Part shown: piece after piece, positions 1-9,352 of the stretch
Layout: each line of letters begins with the position of its first letter
Position numbering within the stretch: position 1 is the first letter of the stretch
Made by a program: the position numbers and the translations under genes
NCBI GenBank assembly: GCA_046233135.1
Contig: JBJXHN010000016.1
Location: 1 to 17,860, forward strand
DNA from: JBJXHN01 sp046233135
GTDB taxonomy: Bacteria > Pseudomonadota > Alphaproteobacteria > Rhodospirillales > Rhodospirillaceae
Direction: 5' to 3'
Length of the DNA: 17,860 nucleotides
The notes under the pieces: generated by a model
Told to the model about the DNA's origin: nothing
Database searches by the model: none
Seen by the model: the letters and a program-made list of their open reading frames with translations, nothing else

Positions 1-3000
1 CCCCCGGTAGCCCCGCGCCAGGCCCGTGCCGCCGATGTACAGCTCGCCACGCACCCCCACCGGAACGGGGGACAGCGTCCCGTCCAGGATCCAGGCGCTC
101 CGGTCCCCCACCGGCCGGCCGATGGGCGCACGCGCCCCGTCCGCCAGGGCTTCGGACTCCACCGGCCAGGACAGCGGCGCGATGACCGCCTCGGTCGGGC
201 CATAGGCGTTGATCAGCCGGGCCTTCGGCAGGGCACGCCGGGCCGCCAGGGCATCGTCCGACGCCCAGGCCTCGCCGCCGACGATCGACATCTTGACCGC
301 CAGATGGCGGCCCTCGCGTTCCAGCGCCGCGACCAGTTGGCGCTGATAGGCCATGGGCAGGCAAAGCGCTGTCACCCCTTGCCGCTCGATCAGGGCAATC
401 ATCGCCTCGGCGCTCAGGCCGTCGGCGTCCGGCAGCACCAAAGCGCCGCCGTTCAGCAGCGGCAGGATCCAGCATTCCTGGGCCACGTCGAAACCAGGGG
501 AGACGAATTGCAGCAGCCGGTCGTCCGGACCCCAGCCGTAGACATCACTCGCCGCCGCGCTGTGCATGGCCAAGGCCCCATGGCTGACCGCCACCCCCTT
601 GGGCTCGCCGGTGGACCCCGACGTGTAGACCAGATAGGCCAGATGCTCCGGACGGGGCAGCGGAAGGGGGGCGTCTCGATCCGGCAGGGGCGTCCTCGCC
701 TCCGCCCCGTCAAGGCAATAGGTCTGCGCCCTATCCGATGGCAGGATGTCCCGCAGCACCGTCGTCGTCACCACCAGCGCCGCGCCGCTGTCGGCCAGCA
801 TCTGCCCCAGGCGGGCGGACGGCAGCGACACGTCCAGCGGCAGAAGCACGCCGCCGGCCTTCAGCACCGCCAGTTGCGCCGTCACCAGATCGGCGGAGCG
901 CGGCAGCGCCAGACCCACGACGACCTCCGGCCCCACGCCCAGATCCCGCAGCCGGCGGGCCAGATCATCGGCCGCCGCAGCCAGCGCCCCGTGGCTGATC
1001 CGCGTATCCCCCGAAAGCACCGCCAGGGCGTCGGGCCGCTGCGCCGCTTGCGCCGCGATCGCGGGGACCACAGAGCTGCCGGCTGATACCGCCGGTCCCC
1101 GGCCCCAACCCGCCAGAACCGACCGTTCCGTGGGGTCGAGCAGGTCAAGCGCGCCGACGGGACGGGCCGGGTCCTCGACAAGAACCTGAAGCAGCCGGCA
1201 CAGATGCCGGAGCACCCCTCCGGCGGCGGCGGGTCCCACCACGTCCGCGTCATACCCCAGGCTCAATTCCAGCTGCGTGGTACCACTGGCCACGAGGGTC
1301 AGCGGATAGTTGGTCGCGGACCGATGGGCGATGGTGCCGAAACGCAGCCCGGATCCCGTCTCGTCCAGCGCCTGCTGAACCGGGTAGTTCTCGAAGACGA
1401 CGATGCTGTCGAACAGGGCCTGGCCGGGCAGACCGGCCCAGCGCTGGATGTCGGCCAACGCGGTGGCTTCGTGTTCGCGCAAGGCCGCGTTCAGCGTTTG
1501 CAGATCCCGCAGCCAGTCGCCCAGGGACATCGCCGGATCCCGCCTCACGACGACGGGCAGCGTGTTGATGAACAGTCCCAGCATCTCCTCGGCGCCGGAA
1601 AGGTCCGACGGACGCCCCGCCACCGTCGCCCCGAAGCAGACCCGGTCGCGGCCGGTCGAGCGGGCGAGAAGCAAAGCCCAGGCCCCCTGCACCAGCGTGT
1701 TCAGCGTGATCCGCTCCGACCGCGCGAACGCTTGCAGCCGGGCCATCGTCCCGCTGTCCACATCCCGGGAGACGACCCGATGCCCGGCCTCGCCGTGCCG
1801 TTCCGGCGCCAGCACCTCGGCCAGCCGCGTCGGCGCATCGAAATCGGCCAGCCGGTCCCGCCAGAAGGTTTCAGAGGCATCGCGGTCCCGTTCGGTCAGC
1901 CAGGCGATGTAGTCGCGGTACTGGCGGATGACAGGGGCGGGGCTCTGACCGTGATAGACCCGCATCACCTCGGCGATCAGCCGGGAAGAACTCCAGCCAT
2001 CTAGCAGCAGATGGTGGTTCGTCCAGATCAGCCGCCAGGACACGGCCTCTCCGTCTCCCTCCCCCAGCTTCAGCAGGCAAAGCCTTTGCAGCGGCGCCTG
2101 GCCCAGATCGAAGCCGCGACGGCGTTCCTCGGCGGCCACCATGTCGGGATCACCGCTGTCGATGATCCGGATCGGAACCGGCGCCCGACGCTGCACCACC
2201 TGCAAGGGCTCGCCGGGCAGGCCCTGCCAGAGGAACGCGCTGCGCAGGATGGCCTGCAGGTCGCTCACCGTCCGCCAGGCGCAGGCCAGCCGCTCCGGAT
2301 CCAATCCGTCGATGGTCATCGCCACCTGATTGATGTAGAGCCCTTCGACATCGTCCAGGGCATGCATGAGCAGGCCCTGTTGCATGGGGGCAAGCGGATA
2401 GATGTCTTCCACCGCACCCGCTGCGGGACCAAGCCCCAGCCCCAGACCATCGAGATCCGCCTGGGTCAGGCCCGCCAGCGGCACGTCGGACGGGGTCAGC
2501 CCCGCAGCCCCACCGGTACAGTGTGCCACGAGATCCTTCAGCGCCCGCTCATAGGCCGCCACCAATCGGGCGGCCGCCTCCGCCGGAACGCGCCGTCCGG
2601 CGTAGCTCCAGGTCAGCGTCAAGCGTCCGGACCACACCCGGCCGTCAACGACCAGCCAGTTGGCGAGCGGCGTCTCGGGGGCTCGCTCCGGCCCTCTGGC
2701 CTCGGAGGCTTCGCTCAGCAGCGCCCCGTCCGCCGATCCGGTGTCGAACTGCCCCAGATAGTTGAAGGTGATCCGGGGCGGCCGCACCTCGGCCAGCGCA
2801 CGGCGCTGTTCATCCGTGCCCAGGCGCCGCAGCAGCCCGTATCCCAGCCCCCGGCGCGGCACCGCCCGCAGTTGCTCCTTCACCCCACGGATCAGATCCG
2901 GCCAGTCCGCCCCGGAGCCGCCCAGACGCACCGGGAAGGTGGTGGTGAACCAGCCCACCGTCCGCGACAGATCGACGCCCTCGAAGACGTCCTCGCGGCC

Positions 3001-6000
3001 GTGGCCCTCCAACTCGACAAGCAGGCCGTCCTGGCCGTTCCACTCGGCCACCGCGCGGACCAGCGCGGCCAGCAGCAGGTCGTTGATCTGCGTCCGATAG
3101 GCCGCCGGTGCTTCCCGCAACAAGGCCGCCGTGGTGTCCGCGTCGATCTCCAGCCGCAGGTCCCCCGCATCGGCCCGCAAGTCCGCCCCCGGGCCGGCGG
3201 TCACCCCCGCCAGGTCCCGGTCGCCGGTCTGCGCCAGCCAATAGGCCATCTCGGCCGCGGTCTCCGGGCTCCCGGCCTCGGTCGCCAGTCGCGCGCCCCA
3301 GGACTGGAAGGACGTGGATTTCGCCGGCAGGACCAGCGCCTCCCCCCGCGCTGCCTGAGCAAGCAGGGTTTCCAGATCCTCCCGCAGCACCCGCCAGGAT
3401 ACCCCGTCCACCACCAGATGGTGGATCGCCAGAAGCAGCCGCTGCTCCCCGCCGGCCAGATCAATCCCCACGGCGCGCATCAAGCGCCCCTCGGCGATGG
3501 TCAGCGAGCGCTGGGCGTCCGCACAAATCCCAGTCAGCGCATCGGCGTCCTCGGCCGCTCGGCGCCAGAGGATTCCGTTCACAGCCGGCCCGTGATCGGC
3601 CGTCCAGGTACCGTCCTGCCGCCGGTGGAAGCGCAACCGCAAGGCATCGTGATGGGCGACGAGCGCCGCCAGGACCCGCTCCACCTCATCCCAGTCGAGG
3701 GACCGGCATGGCGTCAGCAGCATCGATTGGTTCCAGTGATCGCGGCCCGCGTCCACCGTCTCGAAGAAGCGAGCCTGGATCGGCAGCAGACGCATGGCCC
3801 CCCCGACGATGCCACCGTTGTCCGGCGACCCCGGGGGGGCTTCGGCCTGCGGCGGCGGGGTGACGACGGCGGCAAGCCCGGCGATGGTCTGCCGGTCGAA
3901 GATCTGCTTGGGCATGAGGCGCAGGCCCCGGCGGCGCAGCCGGCCGATGACCTGGAGGCTGAGGATCGAATCCCCGCCCAGTTCGAAGAAGTTGTCGTTC
4001 CGCCCCACAGCCGTCCGGCCGAGAACCGAACACCAGACGTCGGCGATGGTTTCCTCGATCTCGCCGCGCGGGGCTTCGGACCCGCTTTCCGAGGGCACCG
4101 CCGACGGCGGCGCGGGCAAGGCGGCCCGGTCCAGCTTGCCACTGGCCGTAAGCGGCAGACGGTCGACGACCACCAGGCAGGCCGGAACCATCGGCTCGGG
4201 CAGAGACCGGCTCACCACGGCCTTCACGGCGTCCGGATCCAGGGTCGCGCCCGTTCGCGGCACGACATAGCCGACCAGCCGCAGACGCTGGTCCTCGGGC
4301 GACAGGGGCAAAGCCACCACGGCGGCTTCCCCTACCCCATCGACCTGCCTCAGGGCAGCGGCCACCTCTCCGGGTTCGATGCGATGGCCACGCAGGCTGA
4401 TTTGTTCGTCGGCCCGCCCCATCAGACGGATACGCCCCTGGCGGTCGCGGTAGGCCAGATCCCCGGTGCGGTACAGCCGCGTTCCCGGTACGCCGAACGG
4501 ATCGGGGACGAAGCGTTCCGCCGTCAGGCCCGGCCGGCCGCGATAGCCGCGCGCCAGTCCGGCCCCGCCCAGATAGAGTTCCCCGACCACACCGACCGGG
4601 ACCCTCGCCAGACGGGCATCCAGCACCTCGGCAGAGATATTGGCCAGCGGCCGGCCCACGGGAACCGGCATCAGATCGCCCATCAGCGAGTGCACCAGCA
4701 CGCCGACGGTGGTTTCACTGGGGCCATAGTGATTGACGATGCGCAGATCCGGCGCCAGGGCGCGCACCGCGGCGACCAGCCCCGCCTCGCAGGTCTCGCC
4801 CCCCAGGATCAAGGTGCGGGTCGGCAGCACCGCCCCGTCTTCCACCGCACCAAGAAGCGCCCGCAGATGACTGGGCGCGATCTTGAGCACCTGAATGGCC
4901 TGTTCCCGCATCAAGGCCGCAAAAGCGGTGGGCTCGGCCAGGCACTCGGGCGGGACAAGGTGCAGGGTTCCGCCGCCGGCCAGCGCACCGAACAGAACCG
5001 TATGACCCAGATCGACGGCAACCCCGGAAACCATCGCCATGCTTGCGCGATCGGGCAACGAAAGGCGCCCAAGCAAAGCCTGGGTATAGTTCGCGAGCGC
5101 CCCGTGGCTGATCATCACCGCCTTGGGCGTACCGGTCGATCCGGACGTGTGAATGATGTAGGCGATGCTCTGCGGATGAGGTGCGGGACGGTCGCCCCGG
5201 GGCGTGTCTCCTTCCCCGTCGCGGCTCGTCCCGGCAGCAATGACCGTCCGTCCGCCGGCCCGGGCAGCGCTCTGCGGCGCGATCAGCACGCGCGCGCCCG
5301 CCGCGTCCAGCAACGCCGCGATCCGGGTTTCCGGCCAGGACGGATCAAGCGGCATGGCCGCCCCGCCCGCCTTCATCACACCAAGCAACGCCGCGACAAA
5401 AGCAGACGAGCGCTCGTAACAGATCGCTACCGGATCCTCGCGTCCCACGCCAAGCGCGGCAAGCTGCCACGCCAGACGATCCGACCAGCGGTCCAGGGCG
5501 CCGTAGGAGACGACGTCGTCCCCGCAACACAGCGCCGGAGCATCCGGCCGCTCGGCAACCCGGGTCCGGAAAAGCGTCAGGATATCCCCTGCCGGGAACT
5601 CCTGGCGCGGCCGTTCCACGGTCTGCCGGCAGGGCGTCGCGATCTCCAGATCGCCCAGGGCGCACGTCTCGTCGGCGACCACCGCTTCGGCGAAGGCCAC
5701 GAACTGGGCGGCCAGCCCATGCACACTCTCTGCCTCGAACAGGTCCGTGGCGTAGGTGAAGGTGGCCTTCATCCCGTCCGGCGCATCGATGACATCCAGG
5801 GCCAGGTCGAAATGCGCCGCCACGGCGTCGACAAGCTCCACCGTCATGCTCAGACCGTCGCCCAGATCCTGCCGGACCGGCGCCACCAGATAGTTGAGCT
5901 TGACCTGGAACAACGGGTTGCAGGCCAGATCACGCGGCACGCCAAGCGCATCGACCAGACGCTCGAATGGCAGATCCTGGTTGGCGAGCGCATCGACAAC

Positions 6001-7269
6001 CGCCCCCTTGACCTCCGCCAGCAGGTCGCCGAAACCGCGCGTCTCGTCCACCGCTCCGCGCAGCACCAGGGTGTTGACGAAAAAGCCCACCAGCCCTTCC
6101 GTCTGCCGGCCCCGGCGCCCGGCCACGGGGATGCCGATCCGGGCGTCTCCGCCACCGAACCGGGCCAGCAAGACCTCGAACAGCGCCAGAAGGACCATGA
6201 AGACCGTGACCTGATGACGGGCCGCCAGGGCATGCAGTCCACGGGCAAGCGACGGAGTGATGGGCACGCTCAGGCTGGCCCCGCGATGGCTCTGCACGGC
6301 TGGACGGGGCCGGTCGCCCAACAGCGGTGGCGGCGGAGCCTCGCCGTCCAGACGGGCACGCCAATAGGCCAGTTGCCGCTCCGCCTCGCCCGCAGCGAGC
6401 CAGTCGCGCTGCCAGGCGGCGAAGTCGGCGTATTGGATTTCCAGCGGCGCCGGCGGCGCGTCCCCGAACCGGGCATGCCGGTAGAAGGCCGCAAGGTCTT
6501 CCAGCATCACCCCCATGGACAGGCCATCCAGGGCGATGTGATGCACCCCCACCAGGAGCTGATGCGTCTCCCGCCCATCGGTCACCAGCCGGGCGCGCCA
6601 GGGGGGCGCCCGCTCCAGGTCGAAGGGGCTGCGCAGGTCGTCGAGAGCGACGGCACCAGCCCCCTCTTCGACATGTCCGGCCCGCACGGTCTCGACGGTG
6701 AAGGGCAAGGGCGCCTGATCCAGAATCCGCTGCACCCCCGTGCCGTCCCGGTCCTCGTAGACCGTGCGCAGGGGCTCGTGACGCGCCATGAGGGCGGCCA
6801 GTGCCTGCTCCAGAACAACGATGTCGAGCGGGCCGTTCAAACGGAAGCGGCAGGCGAGATTATAGGCCGTGCTCGCGGGATCCAGGCGCCAGATGAACCA
6901 CAGGCGCTCCTGAGCATGGGACAGGGCCAGCGCACCATCCCGGGGGATTCGGGCGATCGGTTCCGGCGCCGACGCCGTCCCCTTCCCGTCCGGCGCCATG
7001 GACGCCAGGTGCGCGGCCAGCGCCCCGAGGCTTCTATGGGCGAAGAGCGTGGAGACATCGACGGACCGACCGCCGAACGCTGGCAAGGCCGCAGCCGCTT
7101 CGAGCGCCGAGACGGAATCGCCGCCAAGCGCGAAGAAATCATCCTCGGGATCGTTCGGCGCCGTTCCCAGCACCCGGGTCCAAACCTCGGCGAGCGCCTG
7201 CTCGGCCGGGCTCATCAGGGCTTTCTCGGCCGTGTTTGCGCCCTCGTCGGTGAGATTCACATTTCCCAT
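1..7269 (-). CDS. Siderophore-type nonribosomal peptide synthetase, T-C-A(Asp)-T-E-C-A..., C-terminus beyond window
   Basis: One open frame of 2423 codons, ATG at 7269, no stop before the left edge. Domains by residue: T0 about 18-90 (LGGDS, Ser52); C1 about 112-545 (SHAQERLW at 117, HHIALDG at 243, VGFFVNT); A1 about 555-1055 (HTSGSTGTPK at 707, YRTGDL, Lys1045); T1 about 1068-1135 (LGGDS, Ser1101); E about 1158-1590 (HHLVVDGVSW at 1283, RTVGWF, GLGYG, FNYLGQFD); C2 about 1618-2045 (HHLLLDGWS at 1752, expected DCL type after E); A2 from about 2050 (VYTSGSTGEPK, NAYGPTE), cut after motif A6. The A1 specificity residues are D753 L754 T757 K796 I821 G823 H847 V855 G856 K1045, an Asp-type code. 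A2 reads D V E C I G A I A, which I do not recognise. The E domain implies a D-residue in the product. AGGAG lies 12 nt before the ATG, and the gene starts 24 nt after the hydroxylase stop, so it is the distal part of that operon. Unusual: it opens with a T domain lacking a cognate A domain. Confidence 0.95.
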   Translation of the reverse strand, partial: MGNVNLTDEGANTAEKALMSPAEQALAEVWTRVLGTAPNDPEDDFFALGGDSVSALEAAAALPAFGGRSVDVSTLFAHRSLGALAAHLASMAPDGKGTASAPEPIARIPRDGALALSHAQERLWFIWRLDPASTAYNLACRFRLNGPLDIVVLEQALAALMARHEPLRTVYEDRDGTGVQRILDQAPLPFTVETVRAGHVEEGAGAVALDDLRSPFDLERAPPWRARLVTDGRETHQLLVGVHHIALDGLSMGVMLEDLAAFYRHARFGDAPPAPLEIQYADFAAWQRDWLAAGEAERQLAYWRARLDGEAPPPPLLGDRPRPAVQSHRGASLSVPITPSLARGLHALAARHQVTVFMVLLALFEVLLARFGGGDARIGIPVAGRRGRQTEGLVGFFVNTLVLRGAVDETRGFGDLLAEVKGAVVDALANQDLPFERLVDALGVPRDLACNPLFQVKLNYLVAPVRQDLGDGLSMTVELVDAVAAHFDLALDVIDAPDGMKATFTYATDLFEAESVHGLAAQFVAFAEAVVADETCALGDLEIATPCRQTVERPRQEFPAGDILTLFRTRVAERPDAPALCCGDDVVSYGALDRWSDRLAWQLAALGVGREDPVAICYERSSAFVAALLGVMKAGGAAMPLDPSWPETRIAALLDAAGARVLIAPQSAARAGGRTVIAAGTSRDGEGDTPRGDRPAPHPQSIAYIIHTSGSTGTPKAVMISHGALANYTQALLGRLSLPDRASMAMVSGVAVDLGHTVLFGALAGGGTLHLVPPECLAEPTAFAALMREQAIQVLKIAPSHLRALLGAVEDGAVLPTRTLILGGETCEAGLVAAVRALAPDLRIVNHYGPSETTVGVLVHSLMGDLMPVPVGRPLANISAEVLDARLARVPVGVVGELYLGGAGLARGYRGRPGLTAERFVPDPFGVPGTRLYRTGDLAYRDRQGRIRLMGRADEQISLRGHRIEPGEVAAALRQVDGVGEAAVVALPLSPEDQRLRLVGYVVPRTGATLDPDAVKAVVSRSLPEPMVPACLVVVDRLPLTASGKLDRAALPAPPSAVPSESGSEAPRGEIEETIADVWCSVLGRTAVGRNDNFFELGGDSILSLQVIGRLRRRGLRLMPKQIFDRQTIAGLAAVVTPPPQAEAPPGSPDNGGIVGGAMRLLPIQARFFETVDAGRDHWNQSMLLTPCRSLDWDEVERVLAALVAHHDALRLRFHRRQDGTWTADHGPAVNGILWRRAAEDADALTGICADAQRSLTIAEGRLMRAVGIDLAGGEQRLLLAIHHLVVDGVSWRVLREDLETLLAQAARGEALVLPAKSTSFQSWGARLATEAGSPETAAEMAYWLAQTGDRDLAGVTAGPGADLRADAGDLRLEIDADTTAALLREAPAAYRTQINDLLLAALVRAVAEWNGQDGLLVELEGHGREDVFEGVDLSRTVGWFTTTFPVRLGGSGADWPDLIRGVKEQLRAVPRRGLGYGLLRRLGTDEQRRALAEVRPPRITFNYLGQFDTGSADGALLSEASEARGPERAPETPLANWLVVDGRVWSGRLTLTWSYAGRRVPAEAAARLVAAYERALKDLVAHCTGGAAGLTPSDVPLAGLTQADLDGLGLGLGPAAGAVEDIYPLAPMQQGLLMHALDDVEGLYINQVAMTIDGLDPERLACAWRTVSDLQAILRSAFLWQGLPGEPLQVVQRRAPVPIRIIDSGDPDMVAAEERRRGFDLGQAPLQRLCLLKLGEGDGEAVSWRLIWTNHHLLLDGWSSSRLIAEVMRVYHGQSPAPVIRQYRDYIAWLTERDRDASETFWRDRLADFDAPTRLAEVLAPERHGEAGHRVVSRDVDSGTMARLQAFARSERITLNTLVQGAWALLLARSTGRDRVCFGATVAGRPSDLSGAEEMLGLFINTLPVVVRRDPAMSLGDWLRDLQTLNAALREHEATALADIQRWAGLPGQALFDSIVVFENYPVQQALDETGSGLRFGTIAHRSATNYPLTLVASGTTQLELSLGYDADVVGPAAAGGVLRHLCRLLQVLVEDPARPVGALDLLDPTERSVLAGWGRGPAVSAGSSVVPAIAAQAAQRPDALAVLSGDTRISHGALAAAADDLARRLRDLGVGPEVVVGLALPRSADLVTAQLAVLKAGGVLLPLDVSLPSARLGQMLADSGAALVVTTTVLRDILPSDRAQTYCLDGAEARTPLPDRDAPLPLPRPEHLAYLVYTSGSTGEPKGVAVSHGALAMHSAAASDVYGWGPDDRLLQFVSPGFDVAQECWILPLLNGGALVLPDADGLSAEAMIALIERQGVTALCLPMAYQRQLVAALEREGRHLAVKMSIVGGEAWASDDALAARRALPKARLINAYGPTEAVIAPLSWPVESEALADGARAPIGRPVGDRSAWILDGTLSPVPVGVRGELYIGGTGLARGYRG

Positions 7270-7293
7270 GGGATCAACGCGCTCCTATCGCTC

Positions 7294-8289
7294 TCAATCG
7301 AGGCTCCGGGCCTCGGCCATGGCCACCACCACCTCGCGCGGCCCCTCGAAAGGCGCCCGGCCATGGGCCGCGAGCATGTTGTCCAGCATCATGACGTCGC
7401 CTTCGCGCCAGTCGAACACCACCTCATGGGTCCTCAACACGTCTCGCACGACGGCGAGCACCTCGTCCTCGATGACCCCGCCGTCGCCGTAGTAGACGTT
7501 TCGCGGCAGATCGGCCTCGTCGACCACTTCCAGCAAAACCTCGCGCACTTCGGGTTCCAGGGCGGACACGTGGAACAGATGCGCCTGGTTGAACCACACG
7601 GCCTCGTCCGTCACCGGATGGCGGGCCACCGCCGGACAGGGCTGAAGGGTGCGCAACCCGTCATCGGGCTTCCATTCCCAGGTGATCCGATGGGCACGGC
7701 AGTAGGCCTCCACATCCGCGCGCGATTCGCTGCCGAAGGCCCGGGACCAGCTCAGATCCAGGCCACTGCCGAAATTGCGCTGATAGAGCAGACCTCGGTC
7801 GGCGAAGCGCTGGCGGATATCCTCGGGAATGGCGTCATGGATAGCGCGGCTGTCGGCGATCGGCGTCTGCCCGCCGACGCGGGCGGCGGTCAGACAGCAG
7901 AACCAGAGCTTCATCGGCCAGGCGCGGGTATAGGCCTGCTCGTTATGAAGAGAGATGGTCTGATGCGCCGGATATTCGGTCGAACTGTAGACCCCCGCCA
8001 CCCGTGCGCTGCGTGGGGTGGAGCCATAGTCGTAGTCCGCCAGGGAATAGCCGAATCCGGTGACGAATGACCGGAAGCCCTCGGCCCCACCCGGATCGAA
8101 TCCCCGGAACAGCAGCGCGCCGCTGCGATGCAGGTGACGGGCAGCAAGCTCCCGGGCCTGCTCCAGGATATCGGCGAGCGGCCGCCCCTCGGCCGCATCG
8201 ACCTCGACAACCAGCGGCAGGCCGCGCCCGGCACCGGACCGGCACTCCGATAGCTCATGCGCCTCCAGGCGCACATCGTTTCCAAGCAT
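7294..8289 (-). CDS. SyrP-like TauD/TfdA-family Fe(II)/2-oxoglutarate dioxygenase (probable aspartyl beta-hydroxylase)
   Basis: 331 aa from ATG 8289; a GTG one codon upstream (8292) is equally possible, since GGAGAGAGG serves both. The 2-His-1-carboxylate iron site is visible as HNE (His115, Glu117) and distal His309 in DNMLAAHGR, followed by the 2-oxoglutarate-binding Arg318 in GPRE. The H-x-E (not H-x-D) first motif and the AHGRxPFxGPR ending are typical of SyrP/clavaminate-synthase-like members of the family. Known SyrP-type enzymes hydroxylate the beta carbon of an aspartyl residue tethered to an NRPS carrier protein. The next gene is an NRPS whose first adenylation domain carries an Asp code, which fits that role. 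The thioesterase stop is 17 nt upstream and the NRPS starts 24 nt downstream, so the gene is inside the operon. The exact substrate and stereochemistry are inferred. Confidence 0.88.
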   Translation of the reverse strand: MLGNDVRLEAHELSECRSGAGRGLPLVVEVDAAEGRPLADILEQARELAARHLHRSGALLFRGFDPGGAEGFRSFVTGFGYSLADYDYGSTPRSARVAGVYSSTEYPAHQTISLHNEQAYTRAWPMKLWFCCLTAARVGGQTPIADSRAIHDAIPEDIRQRFADRGLLYQRNFGSGLDLSWSRAFGSESRADVEAYCRAHRITWEWKPDDGLRTLQPCPAVARHPVTDEAVWFNQAHLFHVSALEPEVREVLLEVVDEADLPRNVYYGDGGVIEDEVLAVVRDVLRTHEVVFDWREGDVMMLDNMLAAHGRAPFEGPREVVVAMAEARSLD

Positions 8290-8306
8290 CACCCTCTCTC
8301 CGTTGA

Positions 8307-9056
8307 TTATCCCGCCAGCCCCGCGCGCGCCGGCCGAGTACCGGCGTCAAACACCGTGGAGAGACAGGCCCCCACATGGGCCAGCACCTCCTCCTGCCGG
8401 GTCTGGAGATAGAAATGGCCGCCCTCGAAAAGCCGGAAGCTCCCGCCGGCTGCGCCTTCCTGCGCCCAGGCTTCCAGCCCGTCGCGCGCCACGTCGTCTT
8501 CCGTCCCGCCGAGGACGTGGATCGGGCAGGTCAGCTGCGGCCGCTCGCGGTATCGGTAGTTGCCGCATAGCAGGTAGTCCGCGCGCAGCACCGGCAGCAC
8601 CATGGCCATCAACTCGGGCGCGGCGAGAACCTCTTCCGACGTCCCTTGCAGCCGCTGCAAGTCCGCCATCAACGCCGCGTCGTCGAACGGTTCCGCAAGG
8701 TTGCTGTCATCGCGGACAGCAGGAGCCTCGGTTCCCGAAGCGAAAATCGCGAGAGGCGCAGGAACGCCCCTCTCGGACAGGGCGTGAACCAGCTCGAACG
8801 CCAGCACCGCCCCCAGACTGTGTCCGAAAAACGCATAGGGTCCTTCGGCGGCCTCGGGCACCAGTTCGCCGGCCAGGTCCGCCACCAAAACGTGGGGATC
8901 ATGACGAAGCGGCTCCGCCAGCCGCGCGCCCCGGCCAGGCAACTCGACCGGCCGGACCGTGACCCACGGCGGCAAGCTCCGGCGCCAACGGGCATAGAGC
9001 GTCGCACTCGCCCCCGAATGCGGCAGGCAGAAAAGACGCAAGGAAGCCTGCCCCAT
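8307..9056 (-). CDS. Type II thioesterase of the NRPS operon (alpha/beta hydrolase)
   Basis: 249 aa from ATG 9056. This start is chosen because it lies 4 nt after the MbtH-like stop and immediately precedes the conserved LRLFCLPHSGASA beginning; a longer frame to 9098 would overlap the upstream gene. The nucleophile motif GHSLG is at residues 78-82 (Ser80), the acid is in GGTEDD near 187, and the catalytic His is His214 in EGGHFYL. These match the RifR/GrsT/SrfAD type of discrete thioesterase, which removes wrong or stalled acyl groups from carrier proteins and restores primed synthetases. Size is normal for the family (about 240-260 aa). It is cytoplasmic, with no signal peptide. It is a helper for the NRPS rather than the chain-releasing domain, which should sit at the unseen C-terminus of the NRPS or on another protein. 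Confidence 0.92.
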   Translation of the reverse strand: MGQASLRLFCLPHSGASATLYARWRRSLPPWVTVRPVELPGRGARLAEPLRHDPHVLVADLAGELVPEAAEGPYAFFGHSLGAVLAFELVHALSERGVPAPLAIFASGTEAPAVRDDSNLAEPFDDAALMADLQRLQGTSEEVLAAPELMAMVLPVLRADYLLCGNYRYRERPQLTCPIHVLGGTEDDVARDGLEAWAQEGAAGGSFRLFEGGHFYLQTRQEEVLAHVGACLSTVFDAGTRPARAGLAG

Positions 9057-9060
9057 CACC

Positions 9061-9300
9061 TCAGGACTCCACGGCCGCTTCAGGGCCAGCCTGGGCATCT
9101 GCCTCCATCAGGCGCCGCAGACTGAGCGGCCGCATGTCCGTCCAGACGGTTTCGATATAGGCCAGGCACTCATCCTTCGGGCCGCTCTTGCCGACGGTGC
9201 GCCAGCCGTCCGGAATACCCCGATATGTTGGCCATATGGAGTACTGCTCCTCATGGTTGACAACCACATGAAAAATCTCCCCCTCACGATCAAAAGCCAT
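9061..9300 (-). CDS. MbtH-like protein
   Basis: 79 aa with the full family signature: NHEEQYSIWP near residue 15, GWRTVG near 32, ECLAYIETVWTDMRPLSLR at 44-62, including the three conserved tryptophans W23, W33 and W53. MbtH-like proteins bind the adenylation domains of NRPSs and are often needed for their solubility or amino-acid activation. The gene is the first of the minus-strand operon. GGAGAG lies 6 nt before the ATG and the thioesterase follows after 4 nt, suggesting translational coupling. The tail after residue 65 (EADAQAGPEAAVES) is unconserved. Confidence 0.96.
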   Translation of the reverse strand: MAFDREGEIFHVVVNHEEQYSIWPTYRGIPDGWRTVGKSGPKDECLAYIETVWTDMRPLSLRRLMEADAQAGPEAAVES

Positions 9301-9352
9301 GACGACTCTCCACCAGTTTCAGAACGATCCGTTATGCATGAGAGAACTAGGT

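Noticed and set aside
2011..8070. Very long plus-strand open frame (2019 codons) opposite the NRPS
   Set aside because: It lies antisense to recognised NRPS and hydroxylase domains, has a low-complexity Arg/Gln/Gly/Pro/His-rich translation and no known motifs. It is a by-product of GC-rich codon use.
8307..9098. Longer thioesterase starting at 9098
   Set aside because: It would overlap the MbtH-like gene by 38 bp, and the family similarity begins only after the internal Met at 9056.
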